Part shown: one piece after another, positions 17,202 through 25,214 of the stretch | Position numbering within the stretch: the stretch's first letter is position 1 | Layout: the number at the start of each line of letters is the position of its first letter | NCBI RefSeq assembly: GCF_028686475.1 | Contig: NZ_JAQUCA010000024.1 | Location: forward strand, 1 to 46,808 | Direction of reading: 5' to 3' | Origin: Giesbergeria sp. | Lineage (GTDB): Bacteria; Pseudomonadota; Gammaproteobacteria; Burkholderiales; Burkholderiaceae_C | Length of the DNA: 46,808 nucleotides | Made by a program: the position numbers and the translations under genes | The notes under the pieces: model-generated | Database searches by the model: none | What the model saw: the letters and a program-made list of their open reading frames with translations, nothing else | What the model was told of the DNA's origin: nothing

Positions 17202-18242
17202 TCAAGCCCGTTTAGCCCGCAGCAACATGCCAGGACGGGTACACATGAACAGTGGGTAGCTGTACACCTCGGGCCGCACCCAAGCTTGGCGGGCCTTGTC
17301 CGGAATGACCATCGCGTAGACATCTTGGCCGGGGGTATTCACGAAGGGCAAAAACTCAGCGGGCGAAAAACCCGCCACAAACGCATCGGGCGCACCCACG
17401 GGGAAGAACTTACATTTGTCGGAGGGCACAGCCACTGTGCTGCCATCGTCAGTGCCCCGATAGTTCATAAAGACGATGTTGCCGTAGGTAAAAGTGCCGA
17501 AGGCTTGGCCAACGTCATTGCGCAAATCGCTCGCTGCTTGTTGGTTAAGGTAGGTGGCGCGGGTTTCTTTGTTCTGGGTCAGATCATCGAAGAAGTTGTC
17601 ACCGCACAGTCCCATGGCATAGGTTTGGCCATTGATCCATGCCCCAGCGCTGGCCTTGACCATAGTGCGGATGACTTGATTGCACTTTTTGCGGATGGCA
17701 CCTTCTTCAGCAGTCGCACTGGCCAGATCGAAATCGATTTCGTCGGGCTGGTTGATGCCAAATTTGTCAAACCAGTTGAACAGCACTTTCCCATCCGCAT
17801 CCGTCACGATGCCCTGCACAGCCCCCAGACGCATGTTCTCGTGCGTCAGCTCTACCGCAGAGCGCAACCCAGTTTTGCCATCCATGATTTCGGCCACTTC
17901 CTGCTGCACTGCCATCAGTTCACTGACTTGACCAAAGGCACGAATACCTTCAATCTCAGTGGCCAACAAGGTGCGGCCACGGGCAATACGCAAGGTGCGG
18001 AAATCGCGCAAGTCACGCGATTCCCCTTTGGCCTCGTCGATGGGGGCCCCGCGTTCGCTGGTGGGGATAAGCGACAGCACCCCGCCTTTGCCTTCCACAG
18101 AAACGGTTGGTGTCCGCACCCGCTTCGGGGTAAAAATGTTGAGTGCTCCCAACGTGCGAGGCACATAGGGGGCGTTTTGAATTGCGGTCGAGATTTCACG
18201 CATCCCAAACGCCGCGTGGTTAAAAATCGAAATGTCTGCCAT
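17202..18242 (-). CDS. Major capsid protein, lambda gpE family
   Basis: A 346-residue protein. The opening MADISIFNHAAFGMREISTA, the internal TPKRVRTPTVSVEGKGGVLSL and TSERGAPIDEAKGESRDL, and the C-terminal GFSPAEFLPFVNTPGQDVYA are characteristic of the phage lambda E major capsid family. It follows the decoration protein gene, exactly as in lambda. Confidence 0.92.
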   Translation of the reverse strand: MADISIFNHAAFGMREISTAIQNAPYVPRTLGALNIFTPKRVRTPTVSVEGKGGVLSLIPTSERGAPIDEAKGESRDLRDFRTLRIARGRTLLATEIEGIRAFGQVSELMAVQQEVAEIMDGKTGLRSAVELTHENMRLGAVQGIVTDADGKVLFNWFDKFGINQPDEIDFDLASATAEEGAIRKKCNQVIRTMVKASAGAWINGQTYAMGLCGDNFFDDLTQNKETRATYLNQQAASDLRNDVGQAFGTFTYGNIVFMNYRGTDDGSTVAVPSDKCKFFPVGAPDAFVAGFSPAEFLPFVNTPGQDVYAMVIPDKARQAWVRPEVYSYPLFMCTRPGMLLRAKRA

Positions 18243-18262
18243 GTAGTACTCCTTGGGCGTTC

Positions 18263-18631
18263 TCAGCGGCCAACAATGCCCAAGGTGGACAGTTGGATCA
18301 GGGCGGTGGTTTTCTGTTCAGGGGTGATGCCGTCGGGCCAGAACAAGGCGTGGGTGACCACTTCGGTATCGCGGGCGGTAATCACTGCAGGCTGGGGGGC
18401 GGTGCTGGCATCGACTTCGGCATACAGCACTGCGGCTGCTTTTTCACTACCGTCGGCAGGGTTGGCTGCTGGGTTGAGCTGCACGTATTCGTCCGTTCCG
18501 GTGAGTTGGCCCAGCACGGTGCCAGACCAGTGGTGGCCGGTTTTGAGGGTGATAACTTCGCGTGAGCGGGTGCCATTGGCTTCACTGCTGATATAGCGGC
18601 CATTGCTCGGCGGTTGGAGGTAGGTCGTCAT
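18263..18631 (-). CDS. Head decoration protein, lambda gpD family
   Basis: A 122-residue protein between the protease/scaffold gene and the capsid gene. It shows the gpD pattern: an N-terminal segment ending in SREVITLKTG, a beta core (SGTVLGQLTGTDEYVQLNP), AAAVLYAEVDAS and a C-terminal strand (ALFWPDGITPEQKTTALIQL). gpD trimers stabilise the expanded capsid. Confidence 0.9.
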   Translation of the reverse strand: MTTYLQPPSNGRYISSEANGTRSREVITLKTGHHWSGTVLGQLTGTDEYVQLNPAANPADGSEKAAAVLYAEVDASTAPQPAVITARDTEVVTHALFWPDGITPEQKTTALIQLSTLGIVGR

Positions 18632-18646
18632 GGGGCTGGCCTTGGA

Positions 18647-19081
18647 TCAATGCTTTTTCTGGGAAGTACCGAAAGCGCTGGCCCAAGAGTTCTGGATCAG
18701 GCCGGGATTGTTTTCAGCGGAGTGGGCCGGTGGCTCTACACCCGACACCTGCGGATTGCCCAGCGCCTGCATGTGTTGTGCAAATTGGCTGTCGGCTTTG
18801 GACGCAGCAGGAGCGGCTGCTTGGGGCACAGCCCCCAAGATGCCTGCTGCTTGCTCAGCACTCAGGCCGGTAGCAATGCACTGCTGTGCCAGAGCGGGAT
18901 GCGTAGCAGCAGCCGGGTGGGCCAGAATGGCACTGACGCGGGTGCGTTCTGCCGTGGCGGCTTCGGCGCGGGCCTTGTCCAAGTCAGTCTGGCTAAAGCT
19001 GACAGCAGCCGGTGCTGTGGGTGTAGTGGAGGCGACAGGGGCGGTGGGCTGCCCTGCCGGTGTGGTACCAGGAGTTTGCAT
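18647..19081 (-). CDS. Probable internally started scaffold protein (Nu3-like)
   Basis: Within the protease gene an in-frame ATG at 19081 (MQTPGTTPAGQ) is preceded by AAGG with an 8-nt gap. It would yield a 144-residue protein with a helical segment (FSQTDLDKARAEAATAERTR) and a conserved C terminus (NSWASAFG). In lambda the Nu3 scaffold is made the same way. Expression from this internal start is inference. Confidence 0.55.
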   Translation of the reverse strand: MQTPGTTPAGQPTAPVASTTPTAPAAVSFSQTDLDKARAEAATAERTRVSAILAHPAAATHPALAQQCIATGLSAEQAAGILGAVPQAAAPAASKADSQFAQHMQALGNPQVSGVEPPAHSAENNPGLIQNSWASAFGTSQKKH

Positions 19082-20017
19082 GGCGTTGGCCTTGGAGGAA
19101 GAAGGGTGGTGGGTACTGGGGTGGATACGGGTGCGCTGCGCCGCCAGTTCGGCAATCAGTGCATCGGTGGTGCTGATGCGCCGGGCCAGCCCGGCGGTAA
19201 TAGCGGCTTCGCCCATGTAGGTCTGCGCTTGTGTGGCGCGCACAGCGGCTTCGGCCATACCGAGATGACGGGAGACGGCCTGCACAAACATCGTGTACAG
19301 GCCATTGATGTCAGCCTGGAGCGCTGCACGTACCGAGGCGGGCAGGGGCTCATAGGGGTTGCCATCGACCTTGTGGGCACCGGCAAAGATGCTGGTGACA
19401 TGGATACCGTCGTTGGCCAGAGCGCGGGAAAAATCCACATGGCGCATGACCACACCAATCGATCCGACATAGCTGGTGTTGGTCAGCACTACCTCGTCGG
19501 CAGCACTGGCTGCGAGATAGGCTGCGCTGGCAGCCATGCCATCGGCAATGGCGATCATGGGTTTACGCCCCCGCATATCGAACACGCGCTGGGCGTGCTC
19601 AAAGGCACCGGCCACCTCACCACCCGGAGAGTCGTACACCTGAAGCACCGCATGGACATCGCTGCTGTCCATTGCATGCTCAACGTCTGCAGCCAAGTCG
19701 TTGTAGCCAATCAGCATGGTGCTGTCGGCTTCCATGCGGGTGCGATGTACCAATGCACCCATCGCAGAGACCACGGCCACGCCGTCAACCACACGATAGC
19801 CACGGTCGCTGCGCACGCCGCGTTGGGTGCTAAACAGTTCGGGCGCTAGGGCTTGTATGCCCTCTTGCACCACAGCTTCGGGTAGCACAATTTGCTGGTT
19901 GCCGCCCAGTAGCCGGGGGCCAATGCCAGCGATGATGGCATCGAGCTTTTGCGGATGCAGCAGCAGCGGTGTGTTGAACAACCGCGCTGCCACATGGGGG
20001 TAAGACAGGTGGCTCAT
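18647..20017 (-). CDS. Head maturation protease, S49/SppA family (lambda gpC-like)
   Basis: A 456-residue protein. Residues about 80-280 form the S49 domain: DSPGG at 129-133, catalytic Ser164 (MAASAAY) and Lys216 (GAHKVDGNP); the 52-residue Ser-Lys spacing matches lambda C. The C-terminal third is proline/alanine-rich then helical, corresponding to the Nu3 scaffold, which in lambda is translated separately in the same frame. The start overlaps the portal stop (ATGA). Confidence 0.9.
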   Translation of the reverse strand: MSHLSYPHVAARLFNTPLLLHPQKLDAIIAGIGPRLLGGNQQIVLPEAVVQEGIQALAPELFSTQRGVRSDRGYRVVDGVAVVSAMGALVHRTRMEADSTMLIGYNDLAADVEHAMDSSDVHAVLQVYDSPGGEVAGAFEHAQRVFDMRGRKPMIAIADGMAASAAYLAASAADEVVLTNTSYVGSIGVVMRHVDFSRALANDGIHVTSIFAGAHKVDGNPYEPLPASVRAALQADINGLYTMFVQAVSRHLGMAEAAVRATQAQTYMGEAAITAGLARRISTTDALIAELAAQRTRIHPSTHHPSSSKANAMQTPGTTPAGQPTAPVASTTPTAPAAVSFSQTDLDKARAEAATAERTRVSAILAHPAAATHPALAQQCIATGLSAEQAAGILGAVPQAAAPAASKADSQFAQHMQALGNPQVSGVEPPAHSAENNPGLIQNSWASAFGTSQKKH

Positions 20018-21624
20018 GGCACGGCCTCCTCTTGCTCTGGCGGATCGTTTTTCTTGTCGTTTTTGTTGTCGCTCTCTGGTGGTGCAGAGGCTGCTGCCCG
20101 TGTCACTGGGGTATCTGCGTTCGGGTCTAAGCCCCGGTCGAGCATCATTTGCTTCTCGATAGCTTGTTGGTCGAGCACCTCTTCAACGTCCAAGCCCTGC
20201 TCGGCGCATTCCTGTTCCAGCGTGCTGACCATCGACTCACGGCGAATCTTGGAGGCTGTGGCTTCCTTGACTGGATCGACCCAGCCCCGGCCACCAAAGA
20301 TGAAGCGGCAGCGCGTGTAGGCGTAGCGGTTTTCATAGAAGCCGGGGGCATCAACCACCCCTGCATTGACGGCCTCTTCCAACCACAGCTCATAGATAGG
20401 GCGCAGCCAGTAATCCATCAGCCAGCGACGACGGCCATGAAAGTAGCGCCATGCTTCGAGCAAGGCGGCACGGGCGCTGGAGTAATTGCTTTGGCTGAAG
20501 TCCTTGAGCAGCAGCTCATAGGGCAAGTTCATGCCTGCGGCAATGTGGCGCAGCGTGGCCATCATGAAGGCTTCAAAGGCTGCATTGGGCCGACCTGGTG
20601 TGAAGCTGTTCAGGCGTGCGCCTGCTGGCAAAGGAATCACCGCCGCACCTTTAAGTTTGCGGATGTGCTGCATTTCCTTGACTGACTTGTTCCATGCAGC
20701 GCGTGGGTCGTCGCCAAACAAGGCTCCCGCCGATTCCTGATCGAGGCTGGATTCCAAAAAGGCCGCTACCAAGGAGTTGGCCAAGCTCGCTTCCAGCTCG
20801 TTTTGCGCGTATTTGCCCGCCATGTGGAACTCACGCATCACCGCTGTAACGACAGGCTTGCCACGGCTTTGGCCGGTGCGCTCTTTGTCGTGCAGGTGCA
20901 GTACCCGGCGGCCGCCCCACGGAGTAAACGCTGGCACACGCTCCCAGCGCATCAGGTTCATGGCCTCACTACCATTCAGGTAGATAGCCTCACCGGGGTG
21001 GGCCGCTTGGATGTGGTAGGCCAGTGGCTCGCCATACTGTTCTTGCTCAATGCCATCGCGCATCCCGGCCATGCCTGTCAGGTGGGGCGGGGTGCTGAGC
21101 CGGTCGGATTCAATCAGGCTCAGACGGGTATTCCACCGCCGACCGGGCTTTGGCAACCACAGTGGCAATGCCAAAGCTTCGCCGTTGACCAAAGAGCTAC
21201 TCAGGCTCAGTGAGGTCAGGCCCAGCAGATTCAGGCTACTGGCGGCATCACATTCAGTGGTTTCGGCCCAACTGCGAAAGTGGGCCTCGGTGTTGTTACT
21301 CCACTCACGGGCTTGCTCTAGGCTCCAACCCAGCAGCCGGTAATCAGGCTTGGCCGATAGACGCAGCACAGCGCCAATGATGTTGTCACGCAGGGTCTGG
21401 ATGCCACCAGCCATCAGTCCGTTGTTGCGGGCCAGATCACGGGAGCGGCTGGCTAGAGTGCCTAGTTCGGGCAGCAAATCAGCATCGGCACTACCAGCAA
21501 ACGGGTTCCAATCGGCCAGCGCCAAGTCGGTGTGCGAGGCTGCTTGGTGCGCTGTCATGGCTGGGCCAGAGTGCAGCGAAGCGGCAGCACGTTGACGGCG
21601 GGTGAGGTGGTTCTTGTGCCCCAT
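20014..21624 (-). CDS. Portal protein, lambda gpB family
   Basis: A 536-residue protein with portal landmarks: LASRSRDLARNNGLMAGGIQ near the N terminus, LGWSLEQAREWSNNTEAHFR, a central MNLMRWERVPAFTPWGGRRV, and YELLLKDFSQSNYSSARAAL followed by WRYFHGRRRWL, a hallmark of the family. The C terminus is acidic and asparagine/lysine-rich. It would form the ring through which DNA is packaged. Confidence 0.92.
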   Translation of the reverse strand: MGHKNHLTRRQRAAASLHSGPAMTAHQAASHTDLALADWNPFAGSADADLLPELGTLASRSRDLARNNGLMAGGIQTLRDNIIGAVLRLSAKPDYRLLGWSLEQAREWSNNTEAHFRSWAETTECDAASSLNLLGLTSLSLSSSLVNGEALALPLWLPKPGRRWNTRLSLIESDRLSTPPHLTGMAGMRDGIEQEQYGEPLAYHIQAAHPGEAIYLNGSEAMNLMRWERVPAFTPWGGRRVLHLHDKERTGQSRGKPVVTAVMREFHMAGKYAQNELEASLANSLVAAFLESSLDQESAGALFGDDPRAAWNKSVKEMQHIRKLKGAAVIPLPAGARLNSFTPGRPNAAFEAFMMATLRHIAAGMNLPYELLLKDFSQSNYSSARAALLEAWRYFHGRRRWLMDYWLRPIYELWLEEAVNAGVVDAPGFYENRYAYTRCRFIFGGRGWVDPVKEATASKIRRESMVSTLEQECAEQGLDVEEVLDQQAIEKQMMLDRGLDPNADTPVTRAAASAPPESDNKNDKKNDPPEQEEAVP

Positions 21625-21626
21625 GC

Positions 21627-21857
21627 TTACACCAAGTAGATGGGGCGATGGGTGAACCGGCCATTGCGGCGATCCAGCTCCGCATTGACGGCGGCGATCT
21701 GGCGCTCCAGATCGGTGGTGCTGTTCTGGTGGAACTGCACTGAGCGGCCATTGCTGGCCGCCGATGCGGGGCCGGTTAGGCGCGATTCCAGCGTAGCAGA
21801 GAGGCGGCTGCGCAGGCTGGTGAGTTGGTCAGTGCTGTAGTGGCTGTACGTTCCCAT
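21627..21857 (-). CDS. Head-tail joining protein, gpW family
   Basis: A 76-residue protein from ATG 21857. The pattern STDQLTSLRSRLSATLESRL, then NGRSVQFHQNSTTDLERQIA and AVNAELDRR matches gpW, which follows the portal ring in the connector and stops DNA leaking from the filled head. It directly precedes the portal gene, as in lambda, but is separated from the terminase gene by about 3.7 kb of accessory DNA. Confidence 0.85.
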   Translation of the reverse strand: MGTYSHYSTDQLTSLRSRLSATLESRLTGPASAASNGRSVQFHQNSTTDLERQIAAVNAELDRRNGRFTHRPIYLV

Positions 21858-21941
21858 GCACCGATGGTCGGTGCGTTTTTGTGACAAATTGGGGAGAGAT
21901 TGTCAAAACTTTTTCGCTGTGTTTCTGGTGTTGCGCTTGGG

Positions 21942-22534
21942 GGGGGCGCTGTAGAAAACGGAATTTAAAGCACGCTAAGCCTGTGCCAAGCTAGAGGCGG
22001 GCAGCCAGCGGTACAGTGTCGGAACCGAGACACCGAGGTTGTGAGCCACCTCCTTGGCTGCGATGCCGCTGGCCAGTAGCTTTCTTGCCGACTTGATTTT
22101 GCTCTCTGTCATCTTCGGTTTTCGCCCCCCCTTTGCGACACAGTCGGTCTAACTTCCAAACCACCAGTGTGTCGCCCTCGCGCAGCATTTCTCGTGCCTT
22201 TGCTAAGCCTGGCCGCTCAGTCTGCGCCCCACTGACGTGGTCTTCCAAGACCTTCTGGCAACCCGCTTGACTCAGCGCTTGACGCTGTAGTTCAAGGCTC
22301 TGGTCTTGCGTTGAGACACGCGCATAACCAATCAGCATAGAGCAACCCTTTTTCTCGAAACTGGTGGGCATCGTACCCAATCAAGAACAGATTTCAAGAA
22401 CGAGTTTCGAGAAGGGTAGGGCATTGTTTTTGCGTACCGTGCCCGAGGGCTGGTTCTCCTCTCGAAAACGAGGATTTGCGAGAAGCCAGCCAGCACCTTA
22501 GCGTGCTTTAAATTCCGTTTTCTACAGCGACCCC
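21942..22534. mobile_element. Tn3-family miniature element (TIME/MITE-like) with target duplication
   Basis: A 593-bp element bounded by 38-bp terminal inverted repeats, 21942-21979 and 22497-22534, identical at 37 of 38 positions. Each begins GGGG and ends AAGCACGCTAAG, the signature of the Tn21/Tn501 branch of the Tn3 family. Both ends are flanked by the same 5-bp sequence TTGGG (21937-21941 and 22535-22539), the duplication size of this family. No transposase fits inside, only a decayed resolvase, so it would need a transposase in trans. Confidence 0.92.
21975..22338 (-). pseudogene. Decayed serine resolvase inside the miniature element
   Basis: ATG 22338 opens a serine recombinase N terminus (MLIGYARVSTQDQSLELQRQ, catalytic Ser in RVST, then KLDRLCR). 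The rest of the catalytic domain is missing: the reading jumps from LDRLCR directly to the pre-HTH segment. A run of seven G breaks the frame; with six G the frame would read KGGRKPKMTESKIKSARKLL and continue through a complete HTH (GIAAKEVAHNLGVSVPTLYR) to a TAG at 21977-21975 inside the terminal repeat. So there is a large internal deletion plus a one-base frameshift. The HTH might still bind a res-like site only if expressed. Confidence 0.85.
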
Positions 22535-22542
22535 TTGGGATG

Positions 22543-22748
22543 TTAAGTGGCGGCAGTGGCAACTGGACGGCGTTGGGCGCGCAGGGCTTTGATGTTGATA
22601 CGCAAGGCTTCGCAAGCCAGCTCCAGCGGGCGCAAATTGACATGCTCGCCGCGCATGTAGCTTTGCACGATGCCGATAGCTGGCTTGTTGGCACGCAGAC
22701 TTCCACAATGGCGATGGCCTTGGCGCGTGCTCCAGTTACGGTTTGCAT
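22543..22748 (-). pseudogene. Icd/Ash-like small gene, frameshifted
   Basis: ATG 22748 starts MQTVTGARAKAIAIV; the coding sense then continues in the next frame as GSLRANKPAIGIVQSYMRGE and LRPLELACEALRINIKALRA to TAA at 22545-22543. A single extra base would join them. The layout, a structured RNA with terminator upstream and a short protein of this style, resembles the P1 immI (C4-icd-ant) region and the Icd-like or Ash-like small genes of many prophages. The miniature element sits 8 bp beyond the stop. Family naming is tentative. Confidence 0.4.
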
Positions 22749-22898
22749 CGCTGCTTTCCCACTACCAAATGGGAGACAGCCCGAACGAGTTTGGTAGACC
22801 GATGGAGCACCGGCGAGCCTTGCGGCTCCCTCGTCCGGGCCACCAAACTGTCGGCACGCCTTCAAGTATGGGCGTGCGGATGTGTAGGGCTCGGGCGT

Positions 22899-23000
22899 AA
22901 AAAAGCCGCGCTCACTGTCGCAAGTGTCGCGGCTCACCACCGCTCCATTCGGGCTACCACACCCGATCAGCCTATTGCGTTGGCTGACTCATAGAATTTA
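22899..23000 (-). ncRNA. Candidate C4-like antisense RNA with intrinsic terminator
   Basis: On the minus strand a structured stretch (GGCTGATCGGGTGTGG, then AGCCCGAATGGAGC) ends in a terminator: GCCGCG, an 17-nt loop, CGCGGC and six T (22933-22899). C4 RNAs of phages P1/P7 lie upstream of icd-type genes and end in this way, and an Icd-like remnant follows here. The match to the C4 family was judged by eye; a covariance search would decide. Confidence 0.45.
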
Positions 23001-23019
23001 GCACAGTTTTGCTACCAGC

Positions 23020-23035
23020 GTAGCCGAACCTAGCG
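23020..23035. repeat. 16-bp direct repeat, left copy flanking the toxin-antitoxin module
   Basis: The sequence GTAGCCGAACCTAGCG here recurs exactly at 24545-24560. The two copies bracket 1.5 kb holding the antitoxin and zeta toxin genes, which are more AT-rich than the surrounding head genes. They look like the edges of a transferred block. Confidence 0.7.
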
Positions 23036-23061
23036 TGCCTCGATCCCTGTGGCTTTCATCA

Positions 23062-23137
23062 CAAAACACAGCAAAACACAGCAAAACACAGTGCTGGGTG
23101 CTATACTGCACCTGCGCTTTGACTCGTCAAGGCGCAG
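23062..23137 (+). promoter_or_regulatory. Control region of the toxin-antitoxin module
   Basis: Three perfect tandem 10-bp repeats CAAAACACAG (23062-23091) are followed by GGTGC-TATACT-GCACC (23097-23112), a palindrome with a -10-like TATACT in its centre, and then by a 26-bp imperfect dyad (23112-23137; arms CTGCGC..TTGAC and GTCAA..GCGCAG). This is a plausible promoter and autoregulation site for the antitoxin. About 190 nt of untranslated leader follow; a 22-codon frame at 23211 in it is not well supported. Confidence 0.5.
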
Positions 23138-23329
23138 TGGTTGGACACCAATCACACTAAAAGTGTCAAAAATCAAGCAAATATCATTATCAACATCAAT
23201 CGGAACCAAAATGAGTAACATCAATATCAACACCAAGACACAAAAATTCGTTAGCCCAAAGTCTCTTACTAATTTATAGAGTCTTACAGACCCGCCTGTT
23301 TAATCTCTAACAATTAGAGGATGTTACTT

Positions 23330-23851
23330 ATGTCTAACGTCAATATAAAAGTCGAAAGCAAAGAAAAAGGTCATACCGCAGTTTCTTTGCCTCGCACATT
23401 AGCTGCCCAATTGAGTGCAGCATCCGAATTATCTGGCAGGTCTGCTGCAAAGCAGATTGAGCACGCCCTTCGCATTGCTCAAGCCGTCGAAGCATTCTTA
23501 CCAGCAAGCTCGGTCAATGAACTGAAAAAAGGCTTGTATCCTGCAAACCAATTGCTGGTAGGACTCGCTGCTGTGCTCAGCGATTTATCAAAAAGCACAG
23601 CGTTAGCCCGGATCAAAGAGCAAAATCCATCGCGTATCCACTTCGACCCCAATGACCCTACAAAGGCATTCTGTACACAACCAGATGGCTCTGTAGTTGA
23701 GGGTCGGTTGTTAGATAACGGTGATTTTGTTCCTGATCCTTTTCAACCTCAATCCGATAAGGAACCTAAACATGGCAAAAAGCCAGAAAAAAAATCAATC
23801 GAAATCGTTAAACGTGTTGGAAGCACTCAAAAAGTGCCAGAACCCGCTTGA
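23330..23851 (+). CDS. ParD-like antitoxin of a zeta-type toxin module
   Basis: A 173-residue protein; ATG 23330 is preferred because GAGG lies about 10 nt upstream. The N-terminal part (TAVSLPRTLAAQLSAASELS, GRSAAKQIEHALRIAQAVEA) matches the ribbon-helix-helix ParD-like antitoxin family that pairs with zeta-type kinases. The middle (IKEQNPSRIHFDPNDPTKAF) and lysine-rich C terminus may be the toxin-neutralising part. The gene overlaps the toxin by 80 bp in another frame, indicating tight coupling. Confidence 0.75.
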   Translation: MSNVNIKVESKEKGHTAVSLPRTLAAQLSAASELSGRSAAKQIEHALRIAQAVEAFLPASSVNELKKGLYPANQLLVGLAAVLSDLSKSTALARIKEQNPSRIHFDPNDPTKAFCTQPDGSVVEGRLLDNGDFVPDPFQPQSDKEPKHGKKPEKKSIEIVKRVGSTQKVPEPA

Positions 23852-24434
23852 CCAACGCCCTGTACTCTACTTTTTAGTAGGGCCGAATGGCTCTGGTAAG
23901 TCTACTCTTTTTGAATATCTGAAAGAGCTAGGACAGTCAGTAGCATTCATCAATGCAGATGAGATTAAAAAAATAATCGAAAATGCACCTCAACCAACGA
24001 TTTTGGCGCAAAAAATTGCTGATGTGATGCGTAAACACTACGTCGAGGAACACGACTCTTTTGCAACCGAGACAGTGTTCTCTGACGAAGTTGGTGAAAA
24101 AATAAATTTTCTTCGGAATGCAGCACTATCTGGTTATCGTGTCGTATTGCTTGCAGTATGGATACCCAGCGTTGCAGCTTCTATTGCTCGCGTTCGTCAG
24201 CGCGTGAAAAATGGAGGCCATTCTGTGCCAGAAGAAAAATTGCTACGGCGTTACCATGCTTGCATGGACAACATCAAAACCGCGTTGACATTTGTCGATA
24301 CAGCCATTATTTTTGACAACTCTGGCCCTATGGAGTTAGGGCCAAAGCCAGTTGTCATCCTTAACAGTGCTAGTCAAATCTGGGCAAGTGCAAATATACC
24401 CAATGGTATAAAAGCCCTTCTCCCTAGCAACTAG
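23772..24434 (+). CDS. Zeta-toxin-like P-loop kinase
   Basis: A 220-residue protein with a P-loop at residues 37-45 (GPNGSGKST), followed by FINADEIKKI (the conserved N-A-D of the family), ATETVFSD and a LLRRYHACMDNI arginine segment. This is the fold of zeta toxins, which phosphorylate UDP-N-acetylglucosamine and block cell-wall synthesis; some relatives act on other substrates. It is paired with an upstream antitoxin. On a phage it could secure retention of the element or act in exclusion of other phages. Confidence 0.8.
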   Translation: MAKSQKKNQSKSLNVLEALKKCQNPLDQRPVLYFLVGPNGSGKSTLFEYLKELGQSVAFINADEIKKIIENAPQPTILAQKIADVMRKHYVEEHDSFATETVFSDEVGEKINFLRNAALSGYRVVLLAVWIPSVAASIARVRQRVKNGGHSVPEEKLLRRYHACMDNIKTALTFVDTAIIFDNSGPMELGPKPVVILNSASQIWASANIPNGIKALLPSN

Positions 24435-24453
24435 GTCAGTGCCTGATAGTAAT

Positions 24454-24489
24454 AATGGCCTTGCAATCTTTAATGATTGTAAGGCCATT
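24454..24489. terminator. Stem-loop downstream of the zeta toxin gene
   Basis: Arms AATGGCCTTGCAATC (24454-24468) and GATTGTAAGGCCATT (24475-24489) pair over 15 positions with one mismatch. There is no good T run, so it may act as an RNA-stabilising or bidirectional terminator stem. Confidence 0.5.
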
Positions 24490-24544
24490 AGCACATCACA
24501 CCAAACAAACGGGGTCGCATCTAGCCTGACCCGGTCAGTCTGCC

Positions 24545-24560
24545 GTAGCCGAACCTAGCG
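24545..24560. repeat. 16-bp direct repeat, right copy flanking the toxin-antitoxin module
   Basis: Exact copy of GTAGCCGAACCTAGCG at 23020-23035, 1525 bp away. The 160 bp that follow, up to the next gene, contain no recognisable feature. Confidence 0.7.
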
Positions 24561-24719
24561 GGCATCGACTTAGGGCAGTCTCTGCCACCAGTCCATCATT
24601 TGCAAAAATTTGATATTCCCCACTTGATGTAGTCCGTCAAAGACCCCACCTATTGGTTGGCCCATGTCTCGCCATAGTCTTGGCGGGGTGGTGCCAAACT
24701 CTTTACAAAGGTTAAAACC

Positions 24720-25166
24720 ATGCTCCACAGTCAAAAAGAACTTGACGAAATTTATCAGGACATCAAAAGTGCCGATTTCAACAAGGCTATTGATGCAGCC
24801 CGTCGAATGACCCCAAGCGGTTTGGTAGTTCATTCGGAAATAAGTAATCCAGATCCAGATGGCACTGTATTCTTGAGTGTCCCCATCAGAAATGGCACCG
24901 ATCGTACGGTTTACAAGAGACCACCCGGTGGTTTTTGGGTGGAGGCGGTTGACCCTGACCCGCTGACATTTCTTGCAGCGGATACGCGGTCAGAAGCGAT
25001 GAAGACCAGGCAGGAAGGTTTTCGCCTCATTCGCCAAGACTGCCCAGATGCCGATCCAGACACTATTGTTGAGTGCATTCAAGCTGCGTTCACGCAACTA
25101 AACAACAACCCAAGAGCAGTAGTTAGCCCACAGGCAATCTACGACTTGTGTGTCAAGTCAAAGTAA
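24720..25166 (+). CDS. Hypothetical protein of the accessory region
   Basis: A 148-residue plus-strand protein with AAAGG about 10 nt before ATG 24720. The sequence is ordinary soluble protein (TVFLSVPIRNGTDRTVYKRP, FRLIRQDCPDADPDTIVECI) without a motif I recognise. It faces the minus-strand terminase operon and lies just outside the right direct repeat of the toxin-antitoxin block, so it is probably another accessory gene. Confidence 0.55.
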   Translation: MLHSQKELDEIYQDIKSADFNKAIDAARRMTPSGLVVHSEISNPDPDGTVFLSVPIRNGTDRTVYKRPPGGFWVEAVDPDPLTFLAADTRSEAMKTRQEGFRLIRQDCPDADPDTIVECIQAAFTQLNNNPRAVVSPQAIYDLCVKSK

Positions 25167-25214
25167 TTGGAAGTCATCTGCCAACATGGGGTGGGATCGT
25201 GGTTGAGTTTCGGC

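Noticed and set aside
17115-18596. Long open frame on the plus strand
   Set aside because: It is entirely antisense to the major capsid gene and the decoration protein gene, both strongly supported; its translation has no family character.
18614-19849. 411-codon open frame on the plus strand
   Set aside because: Antisense to the protease/scaffold gene, which carries catalytic motifs.
23211-23279. 22-codon ORF in the toxin-antitoxin leader resembling the start of the antitoxin (MSNINI versus MSNVNI)
   Set aside because: No ribosome-binding site; likeness limited to a few low-complexity residues.
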